Assembly (NCBI RefSeq): GCF_002899895.1
Contig: NZ_PPEI02000001.1
Span: forward strand, 968,848 to 1,032,847
Length of the DNA: 64,000 nucleotides
Reading direction: 5' to 3'
Source: Chryseobacterium oncorhynchi
GTDB taxonomy: Bacteria > Bacteroidota > Bacteroidia > Flavobacteriales > Weeksellaceae
Below the pieces are notes generated by a model. That model ran no database searches. It was not told the DNA's origin and worked only from the letters and a program-made list of their open reading frames with translations. The position numbers and the translations under genes were made by a program. Positions 15,811 through 25,078 of this stretch are shown here, one piece after another (within the stretch, counting starts at the first letter, position 1; each line of letters begins with the position of its first letter).

Positions 15811-17580
15811 TTAAAGTGGGCTTACCAGCTGTAAGAACCATTCTTTAACTTCTCCATCCAAATGAGGACCTATTTTTTCCTCACATGTTTTGTGGTAGCT
15901 GTTCAACCATTCGATTTCTGTTTCTGAAAGAATTTCTTTAACAACAGTATCTTTAAAGAACGGGCAGAACGTTAATGTTTCAAATTCATAGAATGTTCCG
16001 TGAATCGTTTTTTCTGCTTCTTTCACTGCAATAAGGTTTTCATGACGAATTCCGTATTGTCCTTCAAGATAATATCCAGGTTCGTTAGAACAAACCATTC
16101 CCGGAAGAAGATCCTGCGGGTTCAAATCTTTTCTGATGTTTTGTGGCCCCTCGTGAACATTCATGAAGCTTCCTACTCCATGTCCTGTTCCGTGGTTGAA
16201 ATCTTTCCCTTCCATCCATAACGGAAGTCTTGCAATGGCATCAAGGTGTACCCCTTTTGTTCCTTTCGGGAACTTTACCATTGATAAGCGAATTAATCCC
16301 TGCAATACCAATGTAGAGTTTCTTTTGAACTCTTCTGATGGCGTTCCTAATGCAAAAGTTCTTGTAATATCTGTAGTTCCCTCAAGATACTGACCTCCTG
16401 AATCTACAAGGATCGTTTCTTCGTTGGTTACCTCTTTACTTCCTTCTTTCTTTGCAGAATAGTGCATGATAGCACCATTATCCTTATATCCTATAATGGA
16501 ACCGAAGCTTTCTCCTACAAAGTTTTCTCCTGCAGCACGGAAGCTTCTCAGTTTTTCACCGATGGAGTATTCATTCATTGCTTCTTTTCCTGCATTGTGA
16601 GTTAACCAGTAAAGGAATTTTACCATGGCTACTCCATCTCTTACCATTACTTTTCTGAAACCTTCCAATTCAGCTTCATTTTTCTGGGCTTTCATCAGGT
16701 TTCCAGGAACCGGAGCCTCGATAAATTGGTTATCTGCCTTTAATGTTTCAAAAATCTGCTGGTTACTGTTTGGAGAAACCAATACTTTTTCATTTTTGAA
16801 TTTTTTCAGATAGTTATAGAATTCTTCGTAAGGCATCATTTTTACGAAAGAATCATCCATTTGTTTTCTGGCTGCTACTTCAAGTTTTTCCAAACCTGTG
16901 AATAGAACAGCATCATTTTTAGTGATTACAATGTATCCTAAAAATACCGGATTGCTTTCTACATCGCTACCTCTCAGGTTAGAGGTCCATGCTACATCAT
17001 CCAGACTGGAGATGATATGAACAGTTGCCTCTTGCTCTTCCATCTTCTGACGGATAGCAGAAAGTTTATCAGCCACAGATTTACCGGCTCTTTCTACAGG
17101 ATGTACAAAGATCGGATTAGTAGATGGGGTTCCCCTTTCTTTCCAAACCTCCTTTAAAAGAGGAATATCAGCAAGGGTAATATTTTTTGAATTAAATTTT
17201 TGCGAAAGCAGTTCCCAATTGGCATTAGAAGCAGCTAAGGCATTTACAGCCACTTTACCTCCGGCAGGAATTTCAGAAATAATCCAATCGATATAATTGG
17301 GAGTCCCTTCCATTCCGTCTTTGAAAAGGTCGATTCCTGAACCGTCCAATTCAAAGGCTGCTTGTGTAAAGTATCTTCCGTCTGTCCAAAGTCCGCCTTT
17401 ATTTTGGGTAATTACCACAAAACCGGCAGAACCTAAAAATCCTGAAAGCCAAGATCTCTCCTGCCATTCTCCAGGAAGGTATTCACTCATATGAGGATCT
17501 GCAGAATATACTATAAATGCATCAACATTATTTTTCTGCATTTCCTCACGAAGCGCAGCAACTTTTTCCTTTGAAGTCAT
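15811..17580 (-). CDS. aminopeptidase P family (Xaa-Pro) metallopeptidase
   Basis: A 589-residue cytoplasmic peptidase of the M24B family in its long eukaryote-like form, with two N-terminal creatinase-like domains and a C-terminal pita-bread catalytic domain. The dinuclear metal ligands are visible in order: Asp in LVDSGGQYLEGTTDITRT (two Asp), His in HGTGHGVGSF, Glu in NEPGYYLEGQYG and Glu in IRHENL. It removes N-terminal residues before proline. The gene is monocistronic, with its own terminator about 75 bp downstream. Confidence 0.92.
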   Translation of the reverse strand: MTSKEKVAALREEMQKNNVDAFIVYSADPHMSEYLPGEWQERSWLSGFLGSAGFVVITQNKGGLWTDGRYFTQAAFELDGSGIDLFKDGMEGTPNYIDWIISEIPAGGKVAVNALAASNANWELLSQKFNSKNITLADIPLLKEVWKERGTPSTNPIFVHPVERAGKSVADKLSAIRQKMEEQEATVHIISSLDDVAWTSNLRGSDVESNPVFLGYIVITKNDAVLFTGLEKLEVAARKQMDDSFVKMMPYEEFYNYLKKFKNEKVLVSPNSNQQIFETLKADNQFIEAPVPGNLMKAQKNEAELEGFRKVMVRDGVAMVKFLYWLTHNAGKEAMNEYSIGEKLRSFRAAGENFVGESFGSIIGYKDNGAIMHYSAKKEGSKEVTNEETILVDSGGQYLEGTTDITRTFALGTPSEEFKRNSTLVLQGLIRLSMVKFPKGTKGVHLDAIARLPLWMEGKDFNHGTGHGVGSFMNVHEGPQNIRKDLNPQDLLPGMVCSNEPGYYLEGQYGIRHENLIAVKEAEKTIHGTFYEFETLTFCPFFKDTVVKEILSETEIEWLNSYHKTCEEKIGPHLDGEVKEWFLQLVSPL

Positions 17581-17910
17581 TCTTTTCTTTTTTAAACACC
17601 GAAAGTTACGAAAAATTTGAAGTCAAAGAGTTAAATCAACGTCCTATTTTCCTTAATAATCTGTTATTTTTTTATTAATTCTGGTGGCCGGCATTAATCG
17701 GTATATCTGATCATTGAGTTTGAAAATTGTATCTCTTTTAGGATGAATGGTAACTCGCTTATTCGATTCTATAATATTTCTTTATTTTTCTTTTAATACT
17801 TAAAAATTTTCAATGAATTAAATAAAAAACCAAACATATTTCATTGCACAAAACCTATTTAATTATTAAAATAATAAGTTTTTGGAAAGATTATTGCTGT
17901 ATTCTACGAT
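17581..17910. other. intergenic gap, divergent promoter region
   Basis: A 330-bp AT-rich region between divergent genes (aminopeptidase P leftward, DUF6526-like rightward). It must hold both promoters. Near 17615 the minus strand has TAACTTTC, one base from the -7 consensus, with TTG about 15 bp upstream. I see no ORF, RNA gene or clear repeat. Confidence 0.4.
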
Positions 17911-18348
17911 ATGAAACAGCAGAATTACAAAAATCACAGGAAGTTTTATCCACCTCATCATTTTATCTATCTTCCTTTATTGATCATATTAGAGATATTT
18001 GGAATCTATAAAATAGGGAGCGATCCTGATAATAAGCTGATCTGGAGCCTATTTTCTATTGTGATATTTCTGCTTTTTTATCTTGCGTTTATGACAAGGC
18101 AGCATTATGCTCTTGGGCTTCAGAATCGTATGATAGTTCTTGAGTTCAGGCAACGGTATTTCGAGATTTTCAATAAAAGATCTGATGAAACGGTTGAAAA
18201 ATTAAGATTTGACCAAATTGCGGCCCTAAGATTTACGTATGATGATGAATTTAAGGACCTTTTATACAAAGCACTGAATGAAAATATTTCCGGGGATGAG
18301 ATCAAGAGATCTATTAAAAACTGGAAAGCTGATCAACTCAGAGTTTAA
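17911..18348 (+). CDS. DUF6526-like small membrane protein
   Basis: A 145-residue protein beginning MKQQNYKNHRKFYPPHHF, the start typical of the DUF6526 family of Bacteroidota and Firmicutes. Two hydrophobic segments (about residues 19-32 and 43-62) anchor it in the inner membrane, followed by a charged cytoplasmic tail with helical content (FDQIAALRFTYDDEFKDLLYKAL). Function is unknown. It is followed by a tiny lipoprotein and topoisomerase IB within 200 bp on the same strand. Confidence 0.72.
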   Translation: MKQQNYKNHRKFYPPHHFIYLPLLIILEIFGIYKIGSDPDNKLIWSLFSIVIFLLFYLAFMTRQHYALGLQNRMIVLEFRQRYFEIFNKRSDETVEKLRFDQIAALRFTYDDEFKDLLYKALNENISGDEIKRSIKNWKADQLRV

Positions 18349-18370
18349 TACGCCAACAAAATATAAAGCT

Positions 18371-18538
18371 ATGAAAAAGTGGAGCTTTTACAGTATAACG
18401 ATATTCAGTTTGTTGACCTTAACAGGCTGTACAGCGGTTGAAACAATTTTTAAGGCTGGAATGTGGTGGGGAATTCTCCTAGTCTGTGTAATAGTAGTGA
18501 TTCTTTTACTGATTTTTTCGAAGGGTAAAAACTCTTAA
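18371..18538 (+). CDS. 55-residue lipoprotein with one membrane segment
   Basis: MKKWSFYSITIFSLLTLTGC gives a lipobox LTGC; the mature part has a short loop and a hydrophobic segment (GILLVCVIVVILLLIF) ending in KGKNS. I start at 18371; the longer frame from 18278 would overlap the DUF6526-like gene. Peptides of this form are widespread in Flavobacteriia and are sometimes mislabelled as phosphatidate cytidylyltransferase; at 55 residues it cannot be that enzyme. It ends 9 bp before topoisomerase IB. Confidence 0.65.
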   Translation: MKKWSFYSITIFSLLTLTGCTAVETIFKAGMWWGILLVCVIVVILLLIFSKGKNS

Positions 18539-18547
18539 CCATTTTCT

Positions 18548-19657
18548 ATGGAGGAGAATACAGATTTGGAGATGATCTCTCACCTTAAGCCATCAAAGAT
18601 TGTAAAAATCATGAAGGATCCGGAAGCTTCTGCAAAGGCGGTACTCGTATATACCACCGATGCAGAAAATACCGGAATTACTCGTAAAAAAAACGGTAAA
18701 AAGTATTCTTATTACAAGGATGGCAAAAAAATAAAGGAGAAAGATGAAATCACTAGAATTAATAAGCTGGTGATTCCACCTGCCTGGGAAAACGTATGGA
18801 TTTGTGCGTTGGAAAACGGGCATCTTCAGGCAACAGGTTTCGATGCAAAACAAAGGAAACAGTATCGCTATCATCCTTTATGGAGCGCCTTGAGAAATCA
18901 TACAAAATTCTACAGAATGCTGCAATTTGGGTATGCACTACCGGATATCCGACTTCATATAGAACAGGACCTCGCCTTGAGGACCTTTGAAAAACGTAAA
19001 ATTCTTGCACTGATTGTAAGTCTATTGCAAAGAACCAATATCCGTATTGGCAATAATGTTTATGAAAAGCTATATGGTTCCTTTGGCCTTACTACATTAA
19101 AGGATAAACATGTAAAAATCAAGGGACAAAAAATAACATTTTCATTTAAGGGAAAGAAAGGGGTTATGCATCAAATAGATCTCAGGAGCAAAAAATTGGC
19201 GAGACTGGTACAAAAATGCAAAGATATCCCAGGAAAGGAGCTTTTTCAATATTTTGATGAGGAGGGAAACCTACATTCCATAGATTCCGGGATGGTGAAT
19301 GACTACATCAAGGAAATAAGTAGCGAAGATTTTACCGCCAAGGATTTCAGGACTTGGTCCGGAACTGTAAGTGCATTGATTGCCTTTAAGGAGATTGGAT
19401 ATGCAGAAAACGATACCCAATATAAAAAGAATGTAAAGGAGGCATTGGATATTGTTGCAGAACACCTCGGAAACACCACTGCCGTTTGCAAGAAATACTA
19501 TGTACATCCCCTGGTTATCAATCTTTATGAAAACAATACGATCAAAAAATATCTTGACGAATTGGAAATTATTGAAGAAAATGACGGAAAAGCTGATCTA
19601 ACGCAAGAAGAAAAGCTTGTTCTTAAAATTCTGGAAAATGAAAAAATAGTCGTTTAA
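18548..19657 (+). CDS. DNA topoisomerase IB (poxvirus/bacterial type)
   Basis: A 369-residue enzyme. The N-terminal region has the characteristic GITRKKNGKKYSYYKDGKKI segment; the catalytic domain includes RTNIRIGN, KIKGQKITFSFKGKKG and DFRTWSGTVSAL, and the nucleophilic Tyr is in CKKYYVHP near residue 315. Type IB enzymes relax supercoils through a 3'-phosphotyrosyl intermediate without ATP. The length matches the family. It ends nine bases before the convergent AraC gene. Confidence 0.9.
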   Translation: MEENTDLEMISHLKPSKIVKIMKDPEASAKAVLVYTTDAENTGITRKKNGKKYSYYKDGKKIKEKDEITRINKLVIPPAWENVWICALENGHLQATGFDAKQRKQYRYHPLWSALRNHTKFYRMLQFGYALPDIRLHIEQDLALRTFEKRKILALIVSLLQRTNIRIGNNVYEKLYGSFGLTTLKDKHVKIKGQKITFSFKGKKGVMHQIDLRSKKLARLVQKCKDIPGKELFQYFDEEGNLHSIDSGMVNDYIKEISSEDFTAKDFRTWSGTVSALIAFKEIGYAENDTQYKKNVKEALDIVAEHLGNTTAVCKKYYVHPLVINLYENNTIKKYLDELEIIEENDGKADLTQEEKLVLKILENEKIVV

Positions 19658-19665
19658 AATTATAT

Positions 19666-20553
19666 TTACTTAGAAACCCTGGTTTTCAAAAACTGAGTTC
19701 TGTATTCTTTCGGGGTAATGCCTGCTATTTTTTTGAAAAGCTGGGTAAAGTGGGACGCGGTATGAAAATTCAGTTCATAGGCAATCTCTGCAATATCCTT
19801 ACTGGAATGAAGTAATGCTTTACTGTAATTGATATCAATCTCATTAATCCATTGTTTTGGTGATTTCTGGGTCACGCTTTTTACACATTTATTCAGATAA
19901 CTTTCTGTTACAGATAGTTTATCAGCATAGAATGCCACTCGCTTTTCCCCGACATGATATTTGAACAAAAGATCCCGAAACTGAAGAGACAATTCCATAG
20001 GGCGTGTCGCAGATTTGTGATGGGTATCTGAATCTGTACTCAGCATTTTAATCAGAATAAGGTGAAGCATGGTGACTACAACATCATTAACATTAAGATT
20101 GCTTAGCCATAATTCTTGTTCCATAATGAGAAGAAGCTGCGTAATGGTTCCATACGTAAGGCTATCCAGATTCAGGAAAGGCGTCATGAAGAAAATACTG
20201 CTTTTGTGCTTGGGGAGCTCCTGTTCAGACAGAATATTATTTTCGTAGGCAAGAAAAAAACCTTCAATATCATCAGATAATTCCACAGTTGCTGTTATTG
20301 TTCCCTGCTTAATGAAGATCACCCCTCCTTTTTCAGCATGGTATTCCTTATTTTCAAGATACTGTTTAATATGTCCCTTGGTAACGAAAATAATAAAGTT
20401 AAAAGTTGTACGGTACGGAATGACCGGCATAAGAATCCCTTTAAGATAATTCTCTATCCGATAAAGCTGTATATCCGAATTATTGACTAATATTTTCTCC
20501 GCGATATTCGGTAGAAACAGTTTTTTGTATTGAAAATTGGATAATACTTCCAT
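19666..20553 (-). CDS. AraC-family transcriptional regulator
   Basis: A 295-residue regulator with an N-terminal cupin-like sensor (HAEKGGVIFIKQGTITATVE) and a C-terminal AraC domain: VAFYADKLSVTESYLNKCVK and IAEIAYELNFHTASHFTQLF, ending ITPKEYRTQF. Its effector and targets are unknown. It lies downstream of the TonB receptor on the same strand, separated by about 215 bp with a heptamer tandem repeat, so a link to the urease/nickel block is possible but not shown. Confidence 0.87.
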   Translation of the reverse strand: MEVLSNFQYKKLFLPNIAEKILVNNSDIQLYRIENYLKGILMPVIPYRTTFNFIIFVTKGHIKQYLENKEYHAEKGGVIFIKQGTITATVELSDDIEGFFLAYENNILSEQELPKHKSSIFFMTPFLNLDSLTYGTITQLLLIMEQELWLSNLNVNDVVVTMLHLILIKMLSTDSDTHHKSATRPMELSLQFRDLLFKYHVGEKRVAFYADKLSVTESYLNKCVKSVTQKSPKQWINEIDINYSKALLHSSKDIAEIAYELNFHTASHFTQLFKKIAGITPKEYRTQFLKTRVSK

Positions 20554-20569
20554 GATGAATTGATTATTA

Positions 20570-20577
20570 CAAATTTA
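20570..20577 (-). promoter_or_regulatory. -7 promoter element for the AraC gene
   Basis: Minus-strand TAAATTTG, exact TAnnTTTG, 16 bp upstream of the ATG at 20553. Confidence 0.45.
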
Positions 20578-20739
20578 ATGCTGAAATTGATTATATGGGT
20601 ACGTTTTGTACAATGTCGGATGTAAAATGTATAATATATAGATAACGTTATCAATAATTGTTGTTATAAAAGGAATTTTTCTTCTTATTTTAATTATACT
20701 CCATTTATTTTAGGCTACTTAGTAAATAATGATGCCCAT

Positions 20740-20767
20740 ACATTATACATTATACATTATACATTAT
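20740..20767. repeat. heptamer tandem repeat (ACATTAT x4)
   Basis: Four perfect copies of ACATTAT end two bases before the stop codon of the TonB receptor. Degenerate relatives (TGTACAATGTA, TGTATAATGTA) occur at 20606-20640, 23037-23047, 24098-24120 and 49666-49709. Confidence 0.8.
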
Positions 20768-20769
20768 AC

Positions 20770-23016
20770 TTAAAACTTATAGTACACTCCTACTCTTACC
20801 CCAAACGGGCTTCCCGGTGTGTAAGTAAGATCTGTGATAGGCTCTGCTTCTCCTTTCAACTGGGTTTCTGTTGCAAACTGTGCTTCATTCCAGTTTACAT
20901 TGAAAAGGTTGTTAACCTGAATATTCGCTCCCCACTTCTGACGGTTGTAGGAAAGCATCAGATCATTTACGAAGTAAGCTTTTGTCTTGATGCTGTTATC
21001 TTCCACGGCTGGTCTTTCTCCAAGGTAACGATACTGAAGTCCTAATGAGAAACCGTTCAGGAAGTCCCAGTTTACAGATCCTGTACTGGTCACTACCGGT
21101 GCCAATGGAATGTAATCCTGGCCTTTTTCTTCTTCGATGAATCTTCCGTGGGAGTAATTGATATCGGCATTCAGGTAAAAGTTTTCCAATGGCTGAAAAC
21201 GAATTCCCAGATCGGCTCCAAAACGTCTTGATTTTCCGGATGGTTCTACCACGGCATCATCTCCTACATATACAAATTCCTGCTGCAGATCCATATACCA
21301 AACGGCAGGAGTAATAATAAGCGATTTGAAAGGGTGTAATCTTACCCCAAAATCGGCACCAATGGAATAAGGAAGGGTATTTTGGTTTTTATTTGGAACC
21401 ACTACTCTCAGGTCATTGGAGTGGAAGCCCATTCCTGTTTTCAGGAACCACATTACGTTATCGTTCTGTGCATAGGAGAAGTTTAGTTTAGGACTTAGCC
21501 TTGTTGCTTCCTTAGATTGTCCGGATGGTAATTGTTCTGCATCCAAAAGGTTATGCATATTGAAAATAAAATGATCTACTCTCAATGCAGGATTGATTGT
21601 CCATTTTCCTGTTTTCCAAACTAACCCTGTGTAGGCATGAAGATTGGTTTCCGTTCCGTTTACGTCTGACATTTTGTTGAGTAATAGATCTCTGTGATAG
21701 ACGTGGTTAAGCTGTAATGTATTGATATCATCATTTCTTAATCCTATTCCGGAGGTCCAGTTCAGTGAGCTGTTGGGAAGCGAGAAACTTTTGGTATACT
21801 TCACTTCTGCACCGTAGATATTTCTTCCGTCTGTCTGCTGAATTTCATCTCCGTGATCTTTATCTTTTAAGTAAAAGGTAAAATCGGAATAGAGGTTGAA
21901 GTTATATTTTGAATAAAAAGCCATGGCATCTATCTGCTCAGAAGGCGAAATAATATGCTTAAAATTCATCTGAAGATTTGTTCTGGAAGTCTTCCCGCCT
22001 TCAGTAGGATCTATGCTCCCCCATCTGCCAATAATTCCCTCGTCTACGGCACGTTCAGGGATTTGGCCTGAGGCATTCCATGAAGAATTGAATGTTGAAA
22101 ACTGAATATTGAAATAATCGTTATCAGTAAGCCATTGGTTATACTTTCCGAAAATATTGACTCTGTTAAAGTTCTGTTTTACATCAAAAGGTCCGTCCGT
22201 ATAGTTGTATTCCGCAGCGATATAGGCATTTTTTCTGCCCAGATCATCATGCAGAATATTGAACATTCCCAATACTCTTTTGGAATTAAATGATCCTCCC
22301 TCCAGCTTGATCATACTATTTTTCAACCCATTATAAGTTTGAAAATCAACATATCCTGCCGTGTTAAAATCTCCACGGTCCATATAATAAGCTCCTTTTC
22401 CGAAATCAATATTATTCACTGTTTCAGGGATCACAAAATGTAGGTCAGAATATCCTTGTCCATGGGCATGAGAAACAATATTTACAGGCATTCCGTCTAC
22501 ATTTACACTTACATCTGTACCATGATCTGCATCAAATCCTCTTAAAAAAAGCTGTTCTGCTTTTCCACCTCCGGCATGCTGTGCAATGAATAATCCTGGT
22601 ACTTTTCTCAACAGATCCTGTGCTGAATTGACCGGAAATTTATTCAGGTCAACTTTGGTGATGGCAGACAGAAATGAACTGTGATTGATGGCAACTTCTG
22701 AAATCTGAAACGGTTTATGCTGTAGAAAAATAACTTTATTTTTATCTTCATCATTGGTAACTACCCATTTTACCTCATCATATCCCTGACGGCTAATCAC
22801 CAGTGTATCGGGAAGAGATTTAACAGGAATGGCAAAGGTACCATCTGTTCCTGTATGGGTATGGCTATTTCCGTGGTCGTATTTTACCAGGGCATCTGCA
22901 ATGGGAAATTTGTCATCTGCATCTTTTATTAACAGCTGTTTTTCTGCTTCCTGAGCCATTGTTTTACCACTGAATGCCATTACCAGAAATACTGCTGCTA
23001 TTTTAGTTATCTTCAT
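20770..23016 (-). CDS. TonB-dependent outer membrane receptor, probably metal uptake
   Basis: Starting at MKITKIAAVF gives 748 residues with a signal peptide ending TMAQ; the frame extends nine residues upstream without a signal sequence. Residues about 30-105 form a carboxypeptidase-regulatory-like beta domain, followed by the plug (VDLNKFPVNSAQDLLRKVPG) and a 22-strand barrel ending in VGVYYKF. The N-terminal region is His-rich (DHGNSHTHTG; VSHAHGQGYSDLH). It lies downstream of a urea transporter and a nickel-permease-like gene in the urease block, so nickel or a nickel chelate is the likeliest substrate by context. No TonB-box substrate motif proves this. Confidence 0.85.
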   Translation of the reverse strand: MKITKIAAVFLVMAFSGKTMAQEAEKQLLIKDADDKFPIADALVKYDHGNSHTHTGTDGTFAIPVKSLPDTLVISRQGYDEVKWVVTNDEDKNKVIFLQHKPFQISEVAINHSSFLSAITKVDLNKFPVNSAQDLLRKVPGLFIAQHAGGGKAEQLFLRGFDADHGTDVSVNVDGMPVNIVSHAHGQGYSDLHFVIPETVNNIDFGKGAYYMDRGDFNTAGYVDFQTYNGLKNSMIKLEGGSFNSKRVLGMFNILHDDLGRKNAYIAAEYNYTDGPFDVKQNFNRVNIFGKYNQWLTDNDYFNIQFSTFNSSWNASGQIPERAVDEGIIGRWGSIDPTEGGKTSRTNLQMNFKHIISPSEQIDAMAFYSKYNFNLYSDFTFYLKDKDHGDEIQQTDGRNIYGAEVKYTKSFSLPNSSLNWTSGIGLRNDDINTLQLNHVYHRDLLLNKMSDVNGTETNLHAYTGLVWKTGKWTINPALRVDHFIFNMHNLLDAEQLPSGQSKEATRLSPKLNFSYAQNDNVMWFLKTGMGFHSNDLRVVVPNKNQNTLPYSIGADFGVRLHPFKSLIITPAVWYMDLQQEFVYVGDDAVVEPSGKSRRFGADLGIRFQPLENFYLNADINYSHGRFIEEEKGQDYIPLAPVVTSTGSVNWDFLNGFSLGLQYRYLGERPAVEDNSIKTKAYFVNDLMLSYNRQKWGANIQVNNLFNVNWNEAQFATETQLKGEAEPITDLTYTPGSPFGVRVGVYYKF

Positions 23017-23054
23017 TTTAATCTTTTTTTGAAAAATGTACAATGCATTTCTGA

Positions 23055-23173
23055 TTCTAAGCTTACCTTAGAAATACTGTACATTAAGTTTGTTAATTCT
23101 TTTATATAATTTTAATCTTTTGACTTATGAATGTCTGCTTAGAGGGCTCTTATTGAATTGTATTAGTACAATT
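23055..23173. promoter_or_regulatory. two palindromes upstream of the TonB receptor
   Basis: TTCTAAG and CTTAGAA (23055-23061 and 23067-23073) form one perfect 7-bp inverted repeat; AATTGTA-TTAG-TACAATT (23156-23173) forms a second. Both are in the 184-bp spacer between the urea transporter and the receptor, suitable for a metal-responsive repressor. No regulator can be named. Confidence 0.4.
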
Positions 23174-23200
23174 TCTGTCTAATAAAACTCAAACCCGGCG

Positions 23201-24088
23201 CTATCCTTTTACCTTTATAAAAAGCTTTTGAATGAAAAGTGTAATCCATGTTCCTACTACAAATGGAAATGTGAATACACCACCCACCACACTCAGATAG
23301 TTGTTATCAACCAAGAAATCATCGACTACAATAGTTAAAACAACTGCAATAAGTACCCATAGCCCATCTGTCTTTTTTACCCCCGAAAAGACAATAGCAG
23401 AAAGAACGGCATTGAATCCAAAGAGTCCCATATGGATTTCTTTAATAGGCTCCCCATTCAGCTGTGATAATCCAGCACCAAGAATAGAAGCTGTAAGTCC
23501 ATATAATGCAGCAACTGGAGAACTGATAAAAACAGCAATGAAGAAAATCATCCCTGAAAGAACTCCTCCTTGAAATATTACTTCACCAAAACCATTAGTA
23601 CAGGTAAGAAAATCATCATATTGAGTAGGTACCACTTCACTACTTAACATCGCAGACGGCGGAATATGGGTAAAATGATGCAACGTAAATACTAAGACCC
23701 ATGTAATAATAATGAAAGGAAAGGTAAACACCGGAATTTTCTTTTGAATAAAAAAATGCTGAACAATGGCTGCCAATGCCCCACCCAACACAATAAGAAT
23801 CCAAATTAATAGGGTCGTCTGAAATAAAAATGATAGTGCTACCCCTACAAGTGCCGCACTGAAGCCGTACAGTCCAGCATTGATTTCTGAATGAGCATAT
23901 TTAAGCTTCATGGCGGTAAAGGTTCCGGCTGCCGTTGAAAGCAAAACTGCTACCCCACATTGCCAGCTTCCCATAAAAATTCCTATGAGAAACAAAAGCC
24001 CGGTCCATCTGTTTTCCTGAAGCATAATTTGCCCAATCCCTTTTAAAACATTGTCTACAAAGGGTAGTTTTTTAAAAAATTCGTCCAT
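23201..24088 (-). CDS. urea transporter (UT/Yut family)
   Basis: A 295-residue inner-membrane protein with about ten hydrophobic segments and the internal twofold repeat of the urea channel family: the first half has LYGFSAALVGVALSF and the second GLFGFNAVLSAIVFSG, each carrying the conserved aromatic-Gly-Phe-(Ser/Asn)-Ala pore loop. Such proteins allow passive urea entry. Its position in the urease block strongly supports the function. An AATGTATAATG-type heptamer lies just upstream of its ATG. Confidence 0.88.
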   Translation of the reverse strand: MDEFFKKLPFVDNVLKGIGQIMLQENRWTGLLFLIGIFMGSWQCGVAVLLSTAAGTFTAMKLKYAHSEINAGLYGFSAALVGVALSFLFQTTLLIWILIVLGGALAAIVQHFFIQKKIPVFTFPFIIITWVLVFTLHHFTHIPPSAMLSSEVVPTQYDDFLTCTNGFGEVIFQGGVLSGMIFFIAVFISSPVAALYGLTASILGAGLSQLNGEPIKEIHMGLFGFNAVLSAIVFSGVKKTDGLWVLIAVVLTIVVDDFLVDNNYLSVVGGVFTFPFVVGTWITLFIQKLFIKVKG

Positions 24089-24182
24089 AGTTTTTTTTGT
24101 ATAATGTATTTTATATAATGAGAGGTTAGATTTCAGGCTGGAGTTTATAGTTGAAAATTATTGCTACCACTCTCCAACTCAC

Positions 24183-24884
24183 TTACCATCCCAGAAAGAC
24201 CATTCCTACTCCGCAAACTGTTACCACAGCTCCGCTGACAACTCCCATATATCTTTCAAGTTTTTCGGTATTGAATAGTGTTGAGTAGCCATAACGGCCT
24301 AAAAGAACCATCCCAAGCATCGTGAGTACCGTAGTTACTGTAAATGAAGTAACAAGCACTATAATCTCCGACATAGAATGCTTTACTCCAGAATAAAATA
24401 ATAAAGGAATCAAAGGTTCACTTGGCCCCATTACAAAGATCATAAAAAGGACAAGCGGCGTTACTTTTATTCTTTTTTGCGGCATTACCACTTCACTGTG
24501 ATTATGCTCATATACATACACATCATCTCCCATTACATCAAAATGTTTATGAGGTTTGTTTCTGATGGCCTGAACCAGCCCATATACCAGATAAACTCCC
24601 CCGAAAATAAGCAGTGCCCATCCTGAAAAATTTCCCCTGATATCCTGAAACCATGATATTTTATTCAGCTGCCATCCTAAAAACACACCGATAAATCCTA
24701 AAATCAAAGAACTTAATACGTGTCCTAACCCACAAACAACGGTTAAAACTGCTGTTTTCATTCCGCTCCATTTCTTGGATTTTGAGATCACAATGAACGG
24801 CAGGTAATGATCCGGTCCTGATGCTGTATGTATAAAACTTATTGAAACGGCACTCAAAAGAAGCGCCCAAACTGTACTATCCAT
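24183..24884 (-). CDS. nickel permease-like protein (UreH/NicO-type)
   Basis: A 233-residue protein with about six membrane segments. HTASGPDHYLPF (residues 19-30) resembles the H-x4-DH metal motif of nickel/cobalt permeases and UreH-type urease accessory permeases. A cytoplasmic or periplasmic loop has HKHFDVMGDDVYVYEHNHSE, a likely metal-binding segment. MGPSEPLIPLLF is a second conserved motif. It most likely imports nickel across the inner membrane for the urease active site. It lies between ureD and the urea transporter on the same strand. Confidence 0.78.
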   Translation of the reverse strand: MDSTVWALLLSAVSISFIHTASGPDHYLPFIVISKSKKWSGMKTAVLTVVCGLGHVLSSLILGFIGVFLGWQLNKISWFQDIRGNFSGWALLIFGGVYLVYGLVQAIRNKPHKHFDVMGDDVYVYEHNHSEVVMPQKRIKVTPLVLFMIFVMGPSEPLIPLLFYSGVKHSMSEIIVLVTSFTVTTVLTMLGMVLLGRYGYSTLFNTEKLERYMGVVSGAVVTVCGVGMVFLGW

Positions 24885-24956
24885 TTTCTATGTATTCTGT
24901 TATTCCAGATTCTTTGTTAAGTTTTGGGTAAATCTTTTTTCTATTGAACATTTTTC

Positions 24957-25024
24957 TCGCAGATTTTGGAGATTTCGCAGATGACTATGCTTGAGTTCAA
25001 TGCGAAAATCTGATCAATCTGCAG
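24957..25024. repeat. intergenic repeat of CGCAGATTT units
   Basis: CGCAGATTTTGGAGATTTCG followed by CAGAT, then after 27 bp AAAATCTGATCAATCTGCAG: direct and inverted copies of a CGCAGATTT-like word. It lies between the permease gene and ureD. It looks like a degenerate dispersed repeat; genome-wide copies cannot be counted here. Confidence 0.4.
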
Positions 25025-25078
25025 TTTTTTTTAATATTCAACTATACTCTCAACCTACATAAGAATCATTTTAATTTT

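Noticed and set aside
18371-18538. Phosphatidate cytidylyltransferase
   Set aside because: This name is sometimes attached to such peptides, but 55 residues with one membrane segment cannot be that enzyme.
20740-20767. Short CRISPR-like array
   Set aside because: Seven-base units without spacers; a simple tandem repeat.
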